The position numbers and the translations under genes are program-made. This document shows, in pieces, positions 53,471 to 62,115 of a DNA stretch of 64,000 bases. The notes under the pieces are model-generated. The model was not told the origin of the DNA and made no database searches. It was given only the letters and a program-made list of their open reading frames with translations. Within the stretch, counting starts at the first letter, position 1. The number at the start of each line of letters is the position of its first letter. The stretch comes from JAHFUA01 sp963808725 (GTDB lineage Bacteria > Acidobacteriota > Terriglobia > Terriglobales > Acidobacteriaceae), in contig CAWEGO010000003.1 of the NCBI GenBank assembly GCA_963808725.1, forward strand, positions 682,001-746,000, given 5' to 3'.

Positions 53471-54367
53471 ATGATGCGAATTGCTGTCACGACTCCAACC
53501 GGACACATTGGGCACGCGTTGGCCGACCGGCTCTTGAGCGAAGGCGCGGAACTGGCTGTTTTAGCTCGGCATCCTGAGAAAGCATCGGACTTGGCGACGC
53601 GCGGCGCGCGGGTAATTCGAGGAGACCAAACCGACGTGGGCTCGGTCGAGTCGCTGCTCAATGGAGCGGACGCTCTCTTCTGGCTTGCGCCATCGAATCT
53701 GGCAGCGACGAACGTTCGCGAGCATTACAACCAGCTTGCCAATGTGGCCGCGCGGGCGGTCGGCCGCCATCCCGACGTGCGCGTCGTCCATCTATCCAGC
53801 GCGGGCGCAGAGTTGCCGGATGGGACTGGCCCTATCAAGGGTCTGCACGATGCTGAAGCCAAGCTGAATGCCGCCACCGCGAATATCACCCACCTGCGCG
53901 CCAACTACTTCATGGAAAACGTGCTCATGTCCTTGCCTACTATCGTGGCGCAGGGGTCGATTTTCTCCACCATCCCAGGAAACGTCACGTTGCCTCAGGT
54001 GGCGACGCGAGACATTGCCGCCGTTGCCGCGGAGCTTCTCCTCAACGGAGACCGCGGGCGCCACGTGCTGGACATCTTCGGGCCCGAAGATATCAGCTTC
54101 AACCAGGTGGCTCAGACCTTGTCGGAGGTGTTGGCCGTGCCGGTGAAGCACGTGCAAGTGCCGCGCGAACAGTTGCGTGCCGGGCTGCTTGCGGCTGGGC
54201 TCTCGCCTGATGGATCGGATCAGCTCCTGGAATTAGACGACACGATCGCTCAGGGACGGCTCCGCGGCGTTGCTGAGTCCGGCCGGCAAGGCAAAACGAC
54301 CTTCGCCGAGTTTGCCCGCCAGGTCGTCGTCCGCGCCTACCGCCATCGCACAGCCAAAGCTGGGTGA
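53471..54367 (+). CDS. NmrA-like NAD(P)-binding protein
   Basis: A 298-residue Rossmann-fold protein of the atypical SDR/NmrA type. The glycine-rich motif is TPTGHIGHALADRLLSEGAE, and the C-terminal half resembles NmrA/TMR-like (YesF/azoreductase-type) proteins (ANYFMENVLMSLPTIVAQGS, VATRDIAAVAAELLLNG). The lack of an active-site YxxxK favours a redox-sensing or NADPH-binding role over a reductase role. ATG 53471 or 53474 is the start. Confidence 0.85.
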   Translation: MMRIAVTTPTGHIGHALADRLLSEGAELAVLARHPEKASDLATRGARVIRGDQTDVGSVESLLNGADALFWLAPSNLAATNVREHYNQLANVAARAVGRHPDVRVVHLSSAGAELPDGTGPIKGLHDAEAKLNAATANITHLRANYFMENVLMSLPTIVAQGSIFSTIPGNVTLPQVATRDIAAVAAELLLNGDRGRHVLDIFGPEDISFNQVAQTLSEVLAVPVKHVQVPREQLRAGLLAAGLSPDGSDQLLELDDTIAQGRLRGVAESGRQGKTTFAEFARQVVVRAYRHRTAKAG

Positions 54368-54441
54368 AGTCGCGGTTGGTCGCGCGGTCACCAGGCTCTT
54401 CGCTGCGACGAGTCGGCAGGCGCGGAGCGCCGGAATGTAAT

Positions 54442-54502
54442 AGCCCAGACCGGAAGGTCTGGGTAGCCGAGGATTGAATCTCGCCAGCCCCGGAGGGGCG
54501 AT
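54442..54502. repeat. REP-like hairpins between NmrA-like and SDR genes
   Basis: AGCCCAGACC-ggaa-GGTCTGGG at 54442-54463 and AGCCCC-gga-GGGGCGAT at 54486-54502. The second matches the AGCCCC-N-GGGGCGA word at 9531-9550 near the RAYT gene, so both may belong to the RAYT-mobilised REP family. Confidence 0.55.
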
Positions 54503-54510
54503 ACCATCTC

Positions 54511-55228
54511 TTGAAGAGCGTAGAACCCCTGCGCGGCAAGGTCGCCGTGGTTACCGGCGCCAGCCGCGGCATTGGACTAGCCATCGCCCAGGCGCTGGCC
54601 GATGCCGGCTGCCGTGTGGCGCTCGCCGCTCGCTTCCGCGATGCCGCCCAGATCCGCGAAATCCAGCGGAAACTCGGCGCTTTTGCCCAATCCTGTCGAC
54701 GTCCGCGACGAGCGCTCGGTCAGTGCCTTCTTTGCTGCGGTGAAACAACGCTTCGGCCGCGTGGATGTGCTGGTCAACAACGCCGGGATCGGCGGGCCCA
54801 GCCGCAACGTGGCGCAACTCTCACCCGAGGACTGGCGAGAGATCATCGAGACCAATCTCACCGGAATGTTTCTGTGCACGCGTGCAGCTCTGCCGCTGAT
54901 GAAGCGCGGCGCGAGCATCGTGAATAACCTTTCGGTCTCGGCCAGGGGTGTTTTCCCCGGCATGTCGGCGTATAACGCCTCAAAGCACGGCGCGGCAGGC
55001 TTCACCAACACCTTGCGCGAGGAGCTGCGCGAGAAGGGCATTCGCGTGATCGGCCTTTACCCGGGCGCGACCGATACCGCCATCTGGGAGCAGTTCTGGC
55101 CACAGGCGCCGCGCCAGCGCATGATGTCGGCGGAGACCATCGCGCGGGCGGTGGTGTTCGCCCTCAGCCTGCCTCCAGAGGCCACGGTGGAGGAGTTGGT
55201 GATCGCCCCCACCGCCGGCGCACTGTAG
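54511..55228 (+). pseudogene. Short-chain dehydrogenase/reductase, single frameshift
   Basis: SDR of about 238 residues when corrected. The first frame from TTG 54511 holds the TGASRGIGLAIAQALADAG cofactor motif. The second frame (from about 54690) holds VNNAGIGGPSRN, the Ser/Tyr/Lys region as SAYNASKHGAAGF and GLYPGATDTAIW. The frame changes once at about 54682-54700, where reading AFALPNPVDVRDE needs one extra or two missing bases. The conservation on both sides suggests a sequence error. With FolE and PTPS nearby it might be a sepiapterin-reductase-like enzyme, but it equally resembles 3-ketoacyl reductases. Confidence 0.8.
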
Positions 55229-55302
55229 CCATTACCCACGTAATGGGATACCTGCCAAGCTACGTCCCTACAACCTCAAACCTGGCTTACAATGCGACCA
55301 TC

Positions 55303-55866
55303 ATGCGCCGCAGCGACGAACCCCGCTACGACTTCAAGCCCCATCAGCGCACCACGCAGATCATCTACGGCGAGCGTCAGCACCTGCGGGCGGTGCTGGT
55401 TTCCATCCGCAACTTCCAGCACAAGTACCGCGACTCGGCGCGCGAGACCGAGGCGCTGCACCGCATGATCGACGCGCGCACCGCCGAACTCCACCAAATC
55501 AACCACCAGTTCGACGAGCAGCTCAAGCAGGTGCGCGATGCCGACGCCACTCCGGAACAGTTGGCCGGGCTCGCCCTGGCCGCGCCCGAGGACGACTGGC
55601 TGCTGCTGCGCACCATCGCCGAGCATCCGCACGCGCCCGCGCACGTGCTGGCGCGGCTGGCCTCGCATCCTTATGAAGCGGTGCGCGAGAACGTCGCGCG
55701 CCATCCCCACGCTGACGCCGAGACGCTGGAGAAGCTGGCCTCTGATCCGGAGAGCGAATTGTGGTTTCTGGTGGCCTGTAACGAGGCCGCTCCGCCCGAC
55801 CTGCGCGACCGCCTGCGCTCGCGCTTCGATAGCGCCGGCAACGGCGCTGCTCGCGCGGGAAAGTGA
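55303..55866 (+). CDS. LRV/HEAT-like repeat protein
   Basis: A 187-residue soluble protein. Residues about 30-75 are helical and coiled-coil-like; from about residue 85 it has leucine-rich-variant-type helical repeats (LLRTIAEHPHAPAHVLARLA, SHPYEAVRENVARHPHADAE, TLEKLASDPESELWFLVACN). Such repeats act as protein or nucleic-acid scaffolds. ATG 55303 is preferred; the frame opens at 55243. It ends just before the 116-bp tandem repeats. Function unknown. Confidence 0.75.
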   Translation: MRRSDEPRYDFKPHQRTTQIIYGERQHLRAVLVSIRNFQHKYRDSARETEALHRMIDARTAELHQINHQFDEQLKQVRDADATPEQLAGLALAAPEDDWLLLRTIAEHPHAPAHVLARLASHPYEAVRENVARHPHADAETLEKLASDPESELWFLVACNEAAPPDLRDRLRSRFDSAGNGAARAGK

Positions 55867-55900
55867 GAAGCAGTGGCCAGTGGTTAGTGGCCAGTGGCCA

Positions 55901-56248
55901 GTTCGGAGCCAAGTCCAAGTTTCGTATCAAGGAACGGCTTTCGGGCCGCAAAACTGACCACCAACCACTAACCACTGCTTCTTCACTGCCACGCCGCGGA
56001 GGAGTAGCGTCGGCCAGTTCGAAGCCAAGTCCAAGTTTCGTATCAAGGAACGGCTTTCGGGCCGCAAAACTGACCACCAACCACTAACCACTGCTTCTTC
56101 ACTGCCACGCCGCGGAGGAGTAGCGTCGGCCAGTTCGAAGCCAAGTCCAAGTTTCGTATCAAGGAACGGCTTTCGGGCCGCAAAACTGACCACCAACCAC
56201 TAACCACTGACCACCAACCACTGACCACTGCTTCTTCACTGCCACGCC
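55901..56248. repeat. Three tandem 116-bp repeats next to the rhomboid gene
   Basis: Units start at 55901, 56017 and 56133 (GTTCGAAGCCAAGTCCAAGT). Each carries ACCACCAACCACTAACCACT and a copy of the 3' end of the rhomboid gene (CACTGCCACGCCG-type). The copies are nearly identical; the third contains an extra ACCACCAACCACTGACCACT stretch. The left flank holds the complementary CAGTGGCCAGTGGTTAGTGG words. Confidence 0.85.
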
Positions 56249-56925
56249 GTAGAGGAATAGCGCGGGACGCGGCGCGGGAACAGCTTGATCATGGCCACAC
56301 CGGTGAGGAAGCCTCCCACGTGCGCCCAGACCGCGATGCCGCCGCTCGATCCCTGCCCGGCAGCGATCGAAGTAGCCGCGCCGCTCAGGAACTGCAGCAC
56401 GAACCAGTAGCCCAGGATCAGCCACGCCGGCAGCCAGGTGAAGAACACAAAAATGAAGGTCAACACGCGCGCGGAAGGGAAGAGCACGAAGTACGCGCCC
56501 ATCACCCCCGCGATCGCGCCGCTGGCGCCGACGCTCGGCACCCGCGAGCCGAAGTTGAACATGATGTGCACCAGCGAGGCCCCCAGTCCGCTGAGCAGAT
56601 AAAAAATCAGGTAGGGGAAGTGGCCAAGCCAATCTTCGACGTTGTCCCCGAAGATCCACAGCCACCACATGTTGAAGATGATGTGCAGCCAGCCGGCGTG
56701 CATGAACATCGAGGTCAAGATCGGCAGCAGGGCGGCGGCGTAAGCACCGGCGTGCAGGGCAGCGGTGAGGCGCGCGGGCACCAGACCGAAGCTGAACAGG
56801 AAGGGATCGAGGTGGTGAGGGCCGAGCCCGAGCTCGAACAGGAAGACCAGGCTGTTCAGCGCAATAATGAAATAGTTGACCCAGGGCGTGGTGTAATGCG
56901 GTGCATCGTCGCGGATGGGAAACAT
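56236..56925 (-). CDS. Rhomboid-family intramembrane serine protease
   Basis: A 229-residue six-helix rhomboid. Seen: the catalytic Ser135 in SVGASGAIAGVMGAYF, the His of HVGGFLTGVAM near residue 202, and the N-terminal MHAGWLHIIFNMWWLWIFGD region. It cleaves within membrane segments of unknown substrates. The 3' end of this gene has been duplicated into the adjacent 116-bp repeats, though its own stop is intact. It is divergent from truB. Confidence 0.93.
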   Translation of the reverse strand: MFPIRDDAPHYTTPWVNYFIIALNSLVFLFELGLGPHHLDPFLFSFGLVPARLTAALHAGAYAAALLPILTSMFMHAGWLHIIFNMWWLWIFGDNVEDWLGHFPYLIFYLLSGLGASLVHIMFNFGSRVPSVGASGAIAGVMGAYFVLFPSARVLTFIFVFFTWLPAWLILGYWFVLQFLSGAATSIAAGQGSSGGIAVWAHVGGFLTGVAMIKLFPRRVPRYSSTAWQ

Positions 56926-57046
56926 ACGGCTGGACTCGGCCAGAGCCTTTCACACAATCGCGGGTTGACCGGATCGGCGAAACACCCCACGATAGCAGAA
57001 CCGGGGTCCCCAACGAAGCCGGTTTTGCTTGGTTGGGGTGGAGAAC

Positions 57047-57926
57047 ATGGCCGCCAATGGAGTGTTGATCGTCGATAAACCTGCGGGCATGACCTCGCAC
57101 GACGTGGTGGCGCGGGTGCGGCGGCTGGCCAACGAGCGCGCCGTCGGACACCTGGGCACGCTCGACCCCATGGCCACCGGAGTGCTGCCCTTGGTCCTGG
57201 GACGCATGACGCGCCTGGCGCAGTTCTACCTGGCGTCGGAAAAAAGCTATGAAGGCGAGATCCGCTTCGGCTTCGCGACCGATACTTACGATGCCGAAGG
57301 CGAGCCCACCGGTGAGCCACAACCGGTCGGGCTGACGCTCGACCAGGTGCGCGCGGCCGCGGCGCGCTTTCGCGGGCAGCATCCAGCAGATGCCTCCGCC
57401 GTTTTCCGCCAAGAAGATTGCGGGCGTCCCGGCCTATAAGCTGGCGCGCAAGAAGAAAGAAGTCGAGCTGAAGCCGATCCAGGTGGAGATCAGGGAATTC
57501 GAGATTCTCGCTCTCGACGGCGACCGGGCCGGATTCCGGGCGCGAGTGGCCTCCGGGACTTATCTGCGATCGGTGGCGCACGATCTGGGACAGCTCCTGG
57601 GCGTCGGCGCTCACCTGGCTACGTTGCGCCGGACCCGGGTGGGCGAGTTCGGCTTGGAAGAAGCCCACACGCTCGATGAGCTCGAGCAGGCCGAGGATAT
57701 CGAGAGCCTGTTCGTGCATCCGCGGCGTATTTTGCCGGAGTTTCCCTCGGTCACCGCGCCGGAGGAGAGCCTGGCCCGCATCCGCAACGGCATGGCCGTG
57801 AACCTGCCGGAGATGTCCCGTGCGCCCCTAGTGAAAGTGTTCGCCGGGCAGGCCGAACTGGTGTGCATCGCGTCCAGGGTGGCAGGGACGCTGTTCCACC
57901 CTAAGGTGGTGCTGGGAATGGTGTGA
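57047..57926 (+). pseudogene. truB: tRNA pseudouridine-55 synthase, single frameshift
   Basis: TruB makes pseudouridine-55 in the T-loop of tRNA. The first frame from ATG 57047 holds the catalytic Asp40 (VGHLGTLDPMATGVLPLVLG) and YEGEIRFGFATDTYD. The second frame (from about 57390) holds MPPPFSAKKIAGVPAYKLAR, ASGTYLRSVAHDLGQ and the PUA-like C-terminus (AGTLFHPKVVLGM). The break lies near 57375-57390, where removing one base restores QIQQMPPPFSAKK. Both halves are fully conserved, so sequencing error is likely; as given, the gene is broken. Confidence 0.88.
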
Positions 57927-57939
57927 TCGGAAGTAACCC

Positions 57940-58374
57940 TTATACAACGGCCTTAGGGGGAAGAAACTCGATCTTGATCGTCCCGGCGGGGATGGCTTTG
58001 AAGTCGTAGTCGGCCGTCATCAGCGTGGCCTGCTGCTTGGGAGTGGAATGGGCCAGCGTGAGCGCCCCGGCAAAAGCATCGGCATAGGGAACCTTAAAGT
58101 CGCACGTGAAGATCGCGGCGGTTTCCGCGTCCCCAGCGCCAACGGGTACGACGGTCATGGGAAGCGCCGCCAGGTTCCCAGCAATGGTTCGCGCCCGCAT
58201 CATACCGACCCGTTTGTAGAGGGCACCCACGATCTCACCCCAGTTGACGGCGCTGAGCAGCAATTCGGCGTCGCCTTTTGCAGCCTGTTTGAACAGCTCG
58301 CGGACCCGTTTATATCCAGGTTCTTGGTCGGTATAGCGAAGGATGGCGCTGGCATCCAGCACCCAGGTAGTCAT
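57940..58374 (-). CDS. PIN-domain toxin (VapC-like)
   Basis: A 144-residue PIN ribonuclease. Seen: VLDASAILRYTDQE (Asp), SAVNWGEIVGALYKRV (Glu) and VPYADAFAGALTLAH (Asp), with TADYDF closing the acidic set. Its ATG overlaps the AbrB-type antitoxin stop (ATGA). Members of this family cleave tRNA or rRNA when released. The pair lies between truB and an Mrr-like nuclease gene. Confidence 0.92.
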   Translation of the reverse strand: MTTWVLDASAILRYTDQEPGYKRVRELFKQAAKGDAELLLSAVNWGEIVGALYKRVGMMRARTIAGNLAALPMTVVPVGAGDAETAAIFTCDFKVPYADAFAGALTLAHSTPKQQATLMTADYDFKAIPAGTIKIEFLPPKAVV

Positions 58375-58598
58375 CGCTCTTCGTCATCCCGGTGCATTTG
58401 CTCGCGCAAGTCGCCGAGACCCTTGGTGGAACCGCACAGGCTGTCGATGAACTCCTCCGTGATCGGCCGCAGAACCAGGGAGAAACCTTCCCGTTGGATA
58501 GAGAACTTGGTGCCTGGCGTCAGCTTCATGTCATCCCGTAGGTCGGCGGGGATGATCACCTGGCCCTTGGTGCTCATCGTCGTATATTCTGACTTCAC
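58371..58598 (-). CDS. AbrB/MazE-type antitoxin (VapB-like)
   Basis: A 75-residue swapped-hairpin DNA-binding protein: TTMSTKGQVIIPADLRDDMK, then TKFSIQREGFSLVLRPI, with an acidic tail for toxin binding (LGDLREQMHRDDEE). GTG 58598 gives the family-like MKSEYTTMSTKGQV start; ATG 58577 is an alternative. It would repress its own operon with the toxin as corepressor. Confidence 0.9.
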   Translation of the reverse strand: MKSEYTTMSTKGQVIIPADLRDDMKLTPGTKFSIQREGFSLVLRPITEEFIDSLCGSTKGLGDLREQMHRDDEER

Positions 58599-58689
58599 GT
58601 AAGATATGATAATGAATCGTAGGTTATCAGTCAATATGGCTTACATAAGGTGAAATTGCGGTGGTTGACTTCGGCCCTTTCTCCGCCCC

Positions 58690-58735
58690 AGGCGGAACTG
58701 GCGGCGGGGACGCTCTTCCATCCCAAGGTAGCCCT
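58690..58735 (+). pseudogene. Degenerate copy of the truB 3' end
   Basis: CAGGCGGAACTGG and then GGGGACGCTCTTCCATCCCA match truB 3' bases near 57850-57905 (CAGGCCGAACTGG; GGGACGCTGTTCCACCCTAA) with about 20 bases missing between the two blocks. Translated, AGTLFHPKV appears in both. It lies just beyond the toxin-antitoxin pair, 0.8 kb from the real truB end. Confidence 0.55.
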
Positions 58736-58843
58736 TGCTGCGGGGGCGCGGCGATGGCGTTTCCCTCCGGGCCGGCGTCCGGCGGGAAGTTGTAGAATCG
58801 ATTTAACGCCCCAAAATTCTCCCAAACTCGGAGGCTTCCCACG

Positions 58844-59761
58844 ATGGCCGCTGCGTGGCGCGACTTTGAGAAATTGATCGCCCGGATTGAGCAGGCTATG
58901 GCACCCTCGGGCGCTGTGGTTAAGTCGCCTGATCACATCCCGGATAAGCTGACCGGGGGACTGCGCGAAGTCGATGCCTCCATCCGGTACAAGGTTGGAA
59001 CATGCCCTGTCCTAATCACGATAGAGTGCCGAGACCGTAGCAGCATCGAAGATGTGACATGGATTAAGCAGCTTGCGGAAAAAAAGCGTAGTGTTGGGGC
59101 GTCAATAACGCTCGCGGTGTCCTCGGCGGGTTTTACTGGCCCCGCTATCCAGAAAGCCTCCGCGTCTGGCGTAGAGATTCGAACGTTAGCCGAGGCCACC
59201 GCCGACGACTTCGTCCAGTGGTTGAAGTTTCAAAACGTCGTACTCGATGTCAGCGAGTGGTCACTGGCCAACCTAGGGCTTGACCTCTACGATGGGCCCC
59301 AAGGGGCACCCCCCCAAGATACTGAGCTCACCCCAAGCACACAGCAATCGTTTCGCGAGAAGGGCCCCCTGGCGCCCATCCTTATTCGCAACTCGGATGG
59401 GGCACGGGGTTGTATACAGGGCATCCTCGCTGGAGGGACCAAATTATGGGGCAGTTTCTTCCCCGGCAACCTTCCGGATGACGGAACCAAGGTTCCTCGG
59501 AACCTAAACATACCGGTCGAACGCAATACGCTGCACGTTGAAACAACGAATGGAAACTTCGACATCCGCATTATTCATATTTCCTTGTGGCTGTCGCGTT
59601 CCAAGCGCCTTGTGCCTGTGTCAAGGCTTACTGAGTACTCTGATCCATCCTCACCGCTGGTACAAACGGCCGAGTGGAATTTGATGGATAAGGTCAAGCT
59701 GTCTCTTCACCGGAATCTTGAGTCAGGGGAGACCAAGGTTAGGGTGACGCCGAAGGATTAG
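58844..59761 (+). CDS. Mrr-like restriction endonuclease-fold protein
   Basis: A 305-residue protein with an N-terminal PD-(D/E)XK-like domain: Asp44 in GGLREVDASIRYKVG, Glu61-Cys-Arg63 in VLITIECRDRSSIEDV. Arg replaces the usual catalytic Lys, as in some Mrr-type variants. SVGASITLAVSSAGFTGPAI follows in the manner of Mrr/type IV enzymes. The C-terminal half (about 130-305) is beta-rich and unrecognised and may sense the target. Start ATG 58844 follows GGAGG. It could be a modification-dependent nuclease; activity with Arg63 is uncertain. It stands alone beside a toxin-antitoxin pair. Confidence 0.75.
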   Translation: MAAAWRDFEKLIARIEQAMAPSGAVVKSPDHIPDKLTGGLREVDASIRYKVGTCPVLITIECRDRSSIEDVTWIKQLAEKKRSVGASITLAVSSAGFTGPAIQKASASGVEIRTLAEATADDFVQWLKFQNVVLDVSEWSLANLGLDLYDGPQGAPPQDTELTPSTQQSFREKGPLAPILIRNSDGARGCIQGILAGGTKLWGSFFPGNLPDDGTKVPRNLNIPVERNTLHVETTNGNFDIRIIHISLWLSRSKRLVPVSRLTEYSDPSSPLVQTAEWNLMDKVKLSLHRNLESGETKVRVTPKD

Positions 59762-59885
59762 ATGTGGCGGAATCGTCCGGCCCCCGCGTTTCGGCTAATG
59801 TCCGATAACAGATATTATGTAAACAAAGCCGCGACCCGCATAAACACCGCCCAGTCTCGGTCCCCCCATGCCTCCGTGATGGATC

Positions 59886-60197
59886 TCAGCCTGCCGCGGC
59901 CAGCAGGTTCTCCAGCTCTTCCCTGAACCGGCGCAGGGCCTCCAAGCGCTCGGGTGTGGCCTCGACCGTCTCTGACTTGTGCTGGAAGACTTGCCGTCCG
60001 TCCTGCTCGACCAGCACTCCGATGGATTCGCCCATGCGCCAGCCGGGTGTAGCGGCGATCTTCAATCCGTCAGGCGTGGTTTCGAGCAGCGCAATGCAGT
60101 TATCACGCACCACGCCGACGGCGCGCGGAAAACGCTCAAAGGTCTGGATATCGAAACCGGATTGGTAGAGGCGGGCGAGTTGGCGGGAAGGATCCAT
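59886..60197 (-). CDS. Hypothetical protein
   Basis: A 103-residue soluble protein (MDPSRQLARLYQSGFDIQTF, ERFPRAVGVVRDNCIALLET, then ETVEATPERLEALRRFREEL). It has an alpha-beta N-terminal part and a C-terminal helix. I do not recognise the family. It lies upstream of the bifunctional-nuclease gene on the same strand, separated by the repeat element at 60201-60282. Confidence 0.7.
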   Translation of the reverse strand: MDPSRQLARLYQSGFDIQTFERFPRAVGVVRDNCIALLETTPDGLKIAATPGWRMGESIGVLVEQDGRQVFQHKSETVEATPERLEALRRFREELENLLAAAG

Positions 60198-60200
60198 GGA

Positions 60201-60282
60201 ATCGGGTCATCGGGTGATCTGAAAGAGGGTCAGAGCAGGGTTTTTCAATGACCCGATGAGCCGATGTCCCGATCACCCGATA
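60201..60282. repeat. Dispersed palindromic CATCGGGTGA element, copy 3
   Basis: ATCGGGTCATCGGGTGATC (60201-60219) faces CAATGACCCGATGAGCCGAT (60246-60265) and GATCACCCGAT (60271-60281). It shares the CAATGACCCGATGAGCCGAT half with copy 1 at 8411-8495. Confidence 0.7.
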
Positions 60283-60285
60283 AGA

Positions 60286-60774
60286 TCACATCTTGTACCG
60301 CCCCAAATCCTCGTCATTCAGCCCTTCCAGCCACTTGCGCAGTTCGTCGCTGGAGACGCGGTCGGAGACGGCGCTGGCCTGCTTGGAGGACTTCAGCACC
60401 TCGTCCTCGACGAAGATCGGGCAATCCAGGCGCAGGGCGATGGCGAGGGCGTCCGAGGGGCGCGAATCCACGCTGATGATGTGCCCGTCGCGCTCCAGCC
60501 AGATGACGGCGTAGAAGGTGTCCTCGCGCAGCTCGTTGACCACCACCTTGTGCACGCGGGTGTCCAGCCCGGTGAGCAGGTTCTTGATGAGGTCGTGGGT
60601 CATGGGCCGCGGGGTGCTGACCTTTTCGATCTCCAGGGCGATGGCGTTGGCCTCGTAGATGCCGACCCAGATGGGCAGGACCGAATCGCCGTTCACGTCC
60701 TTCAGGATGACGATGGGCATGTTGGTGACTGGGTCCATCATCAGCCCTCGAATCTTCATCTCGACTTCCGGCAT
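60286..60774 (-). CDS. Bifunctional nuclease family (DUF151) protein
   Basis: A 162-residue BFN-domain protein: EVEMKIRGLMMDPVTNMPIV, ILPIWVGIYEANAIA-like (VLPIWVGIYEANAIALEIEK), RPMTHDLIKNLL and SVDSRPSDALAIALRLDCPI. Plant and bacterial relatives show RNase/DNase activity in vitro; the physiological role is unclear. A short helical C-terminus follows (ELRKWLEGLNDEDLG). It is 18 bases downstream of the miaB stop region, on the same strand, and probably cotranscribed. Confidence 0.92.
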   Translation of the reverse strand: MPEVEMKIRGLMMDPVTNMPIVILKDVNGDSVLPIWVGIYEANAIALEIEKVSTPRPMTHDLIKNLLTGLDTRVHKVVVNELREDTFYAVIWLERDGHIISVDSRPSDALAIALRLDCPIFVEDEVLKSSKQASAVSDRVSSDELRKWLEGLNDEDLGRYKM

Positions 60775-60792
60775 GGTCCCTCCCTGTGCGGC

Positions 60793-62115
60793 CTAGCCTA
60801 CCATTTCGCCCAGCAAACTGTTAGGAAAGCTTGCGCTGACGTGCACTCGAACGTAACTACCCGGCGCCGGAATGGTGTTACCCTCGGCGGCGGTGAAGTT
60901 CAGCGTCTTGTTCTGCGAAGTGCGTCCGATGAGCTGTCCACGGGCCGGGTTCTTACCTTCAACCATCACTTCAAGTGTCTGTCCTAGATGACGTGCGCTT
61001 AACCGCTTCTGTATCTCCTTTTGATGCTCCTGGAGGACCGCGAGGCGGCGCGATTTTTCCCCGTCCGGGATGCTGTCCGCCATGGTCTGCGCGGGAGTGT
61101 TGGGGCGAGGTGAATACTTGAAAGAGAACGTCCCGTCGTAGCCGACCGCGTCGAGCAGGCCGAGCGTCTCTTCGAACTCGGCCTCGGTCTCGCCCGGAAA
61201 GCCGACGATGATGTCGGTGGTGATGGAAATCTCGCGCCGCGCCGCCTTGATCCAGGCGATGCGTTGGAGGTAATCCTCGCGGGTGTACTCGCGCTGCATG
61301 GCCTTGAGCACGCGCGTCGAGCCGCTCTGCACCGGCAGGTGGACGTGGTTGCAGAGCGCGGGCACGGCGTCGATGGCGTCCACGATATCGCGCGTGAAAT
61401 CGATGGGATGCGATGTGGTGAAACGCACGCGCTTCAGGCCGGCGACTTCCCCCACCGCAGCAAGCAGCTCGGAGAAAGTTTTCTTGCCCATCGGATCGCG
61501 GTAAGAATTCACATTCTGGCCGAGAAGCTGGACTTCGGTATAGCCGGAATCTGCCATCTGGCGGGCTTCGGCGAGGATAGCGTCCGAGGTGCGGCTGCGC
61601 TCGCGCCCGCGCGTGTAGGGAACCACGCAGAAGGCGCAGAACTTGTCGCAGCCCTCGGTGATGGTGATGTAGCCGCGGTGCGAGTTGCTGCGGGCGGTGA
61701 ACTCGGTCTCGAAGGTTTCGGTGGTCTGGCGGTCGTCAAGCCCGGTCGAGCGCTTCCCTGCTTCCAGTTGCACCAGCATCTCCGGCAGGTTGCGGTACGA
61801 CGCCGAGCCGCACACCAGCGAGACGTGGGGCGCGCGATCGAAGATCTTCTCGCCTTCCTGCTGCGCCACACAGCCCAGCACTCCGAACCGCTTACCCTGG
61901 CGCGCGAGCTTGCGGAAATCGGCCAGGCGGTGGAAGACCTTCTGCTCCGCCTTGTCGCGGATGGAGCAGGTATTGTAGAAGACGAGGCCGGCTTCCTCGA
62001 CGCTCTCGACCTGGCGGTACCCCTGCGCGATGAGCGTGCCCACGACTTTTTCCGAGTCGTGGACGTTCATCTGGCAGCCGAAGGTCTCCAGATAAAAGGT
62101 CTTCTGGTTTGCCAT
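60793..62115 (-). CDS. miaB: tRNA-2-methylthio-N6-isopentenyladenosine synthase
   Basis: Radical-SAM methylthiotransferase acting on i6A37 of tRNAs. 440 residues, full length. Seen: the UPF0004 N-terminal cluster (TFGCQMNVHDSEKVVGTLIA), the radical-SAM CxxxCxxC in EGCDKFCAFCVVPYTRGRER, DIIVGFPGETEAEF, and the TRAM C-terminus (VMVEGKNPARGQLIGRTSQN). All six cluster cysteines are present. Start ATG 62115. It leads a short minus-strand operon with the BFN-domain gene. Confidence 0.95.
   Translation of the reverse strand: MANQKTFYLETFGCQMNVHDSEKVVGTLIAQGYRQVESVEEAGLVFYNTCSIRDKAEQKVFHRLADFRKLARQGKRFGVLGCVAQQEGEKIFDRAPHVSLVCGSASYRNLPEMLVQLEAGKRSTGLDDRQTTETFETEFTARSNSHRGYITITEGCDKFCAFCVVPYTRGRERSRTSDAILAEARQMADSGYTEVQLLGQNVNSYRDPMGKKTFSELLAAVGEVAGLKRVRFTTSHPIDFTRDIVDAIDAVPALCNHVHLPVQSGSTRVLKAMQREYTREDYLQRIAWIKAARREISITTDIIVGFPGETEAEFEETLGLLDAVGYDGTFSFKYSPRPNTPAQTMADSIPDGEKSRRLAVLQEHQKEIQKRLSARHLGQTLEVMVEGKNPARGQLIGRTSQNKTLNFTAAEGNTIPAPGSYVRVHVSASFPNSLLGEMVG

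Noticed and set aside
55901..56248. Tandem repeats as a CRISPR array
   Set aside because: The repeat unit is 116 bases with no spacer variation and carries part of a neighbouring gene; no cas genes are present.
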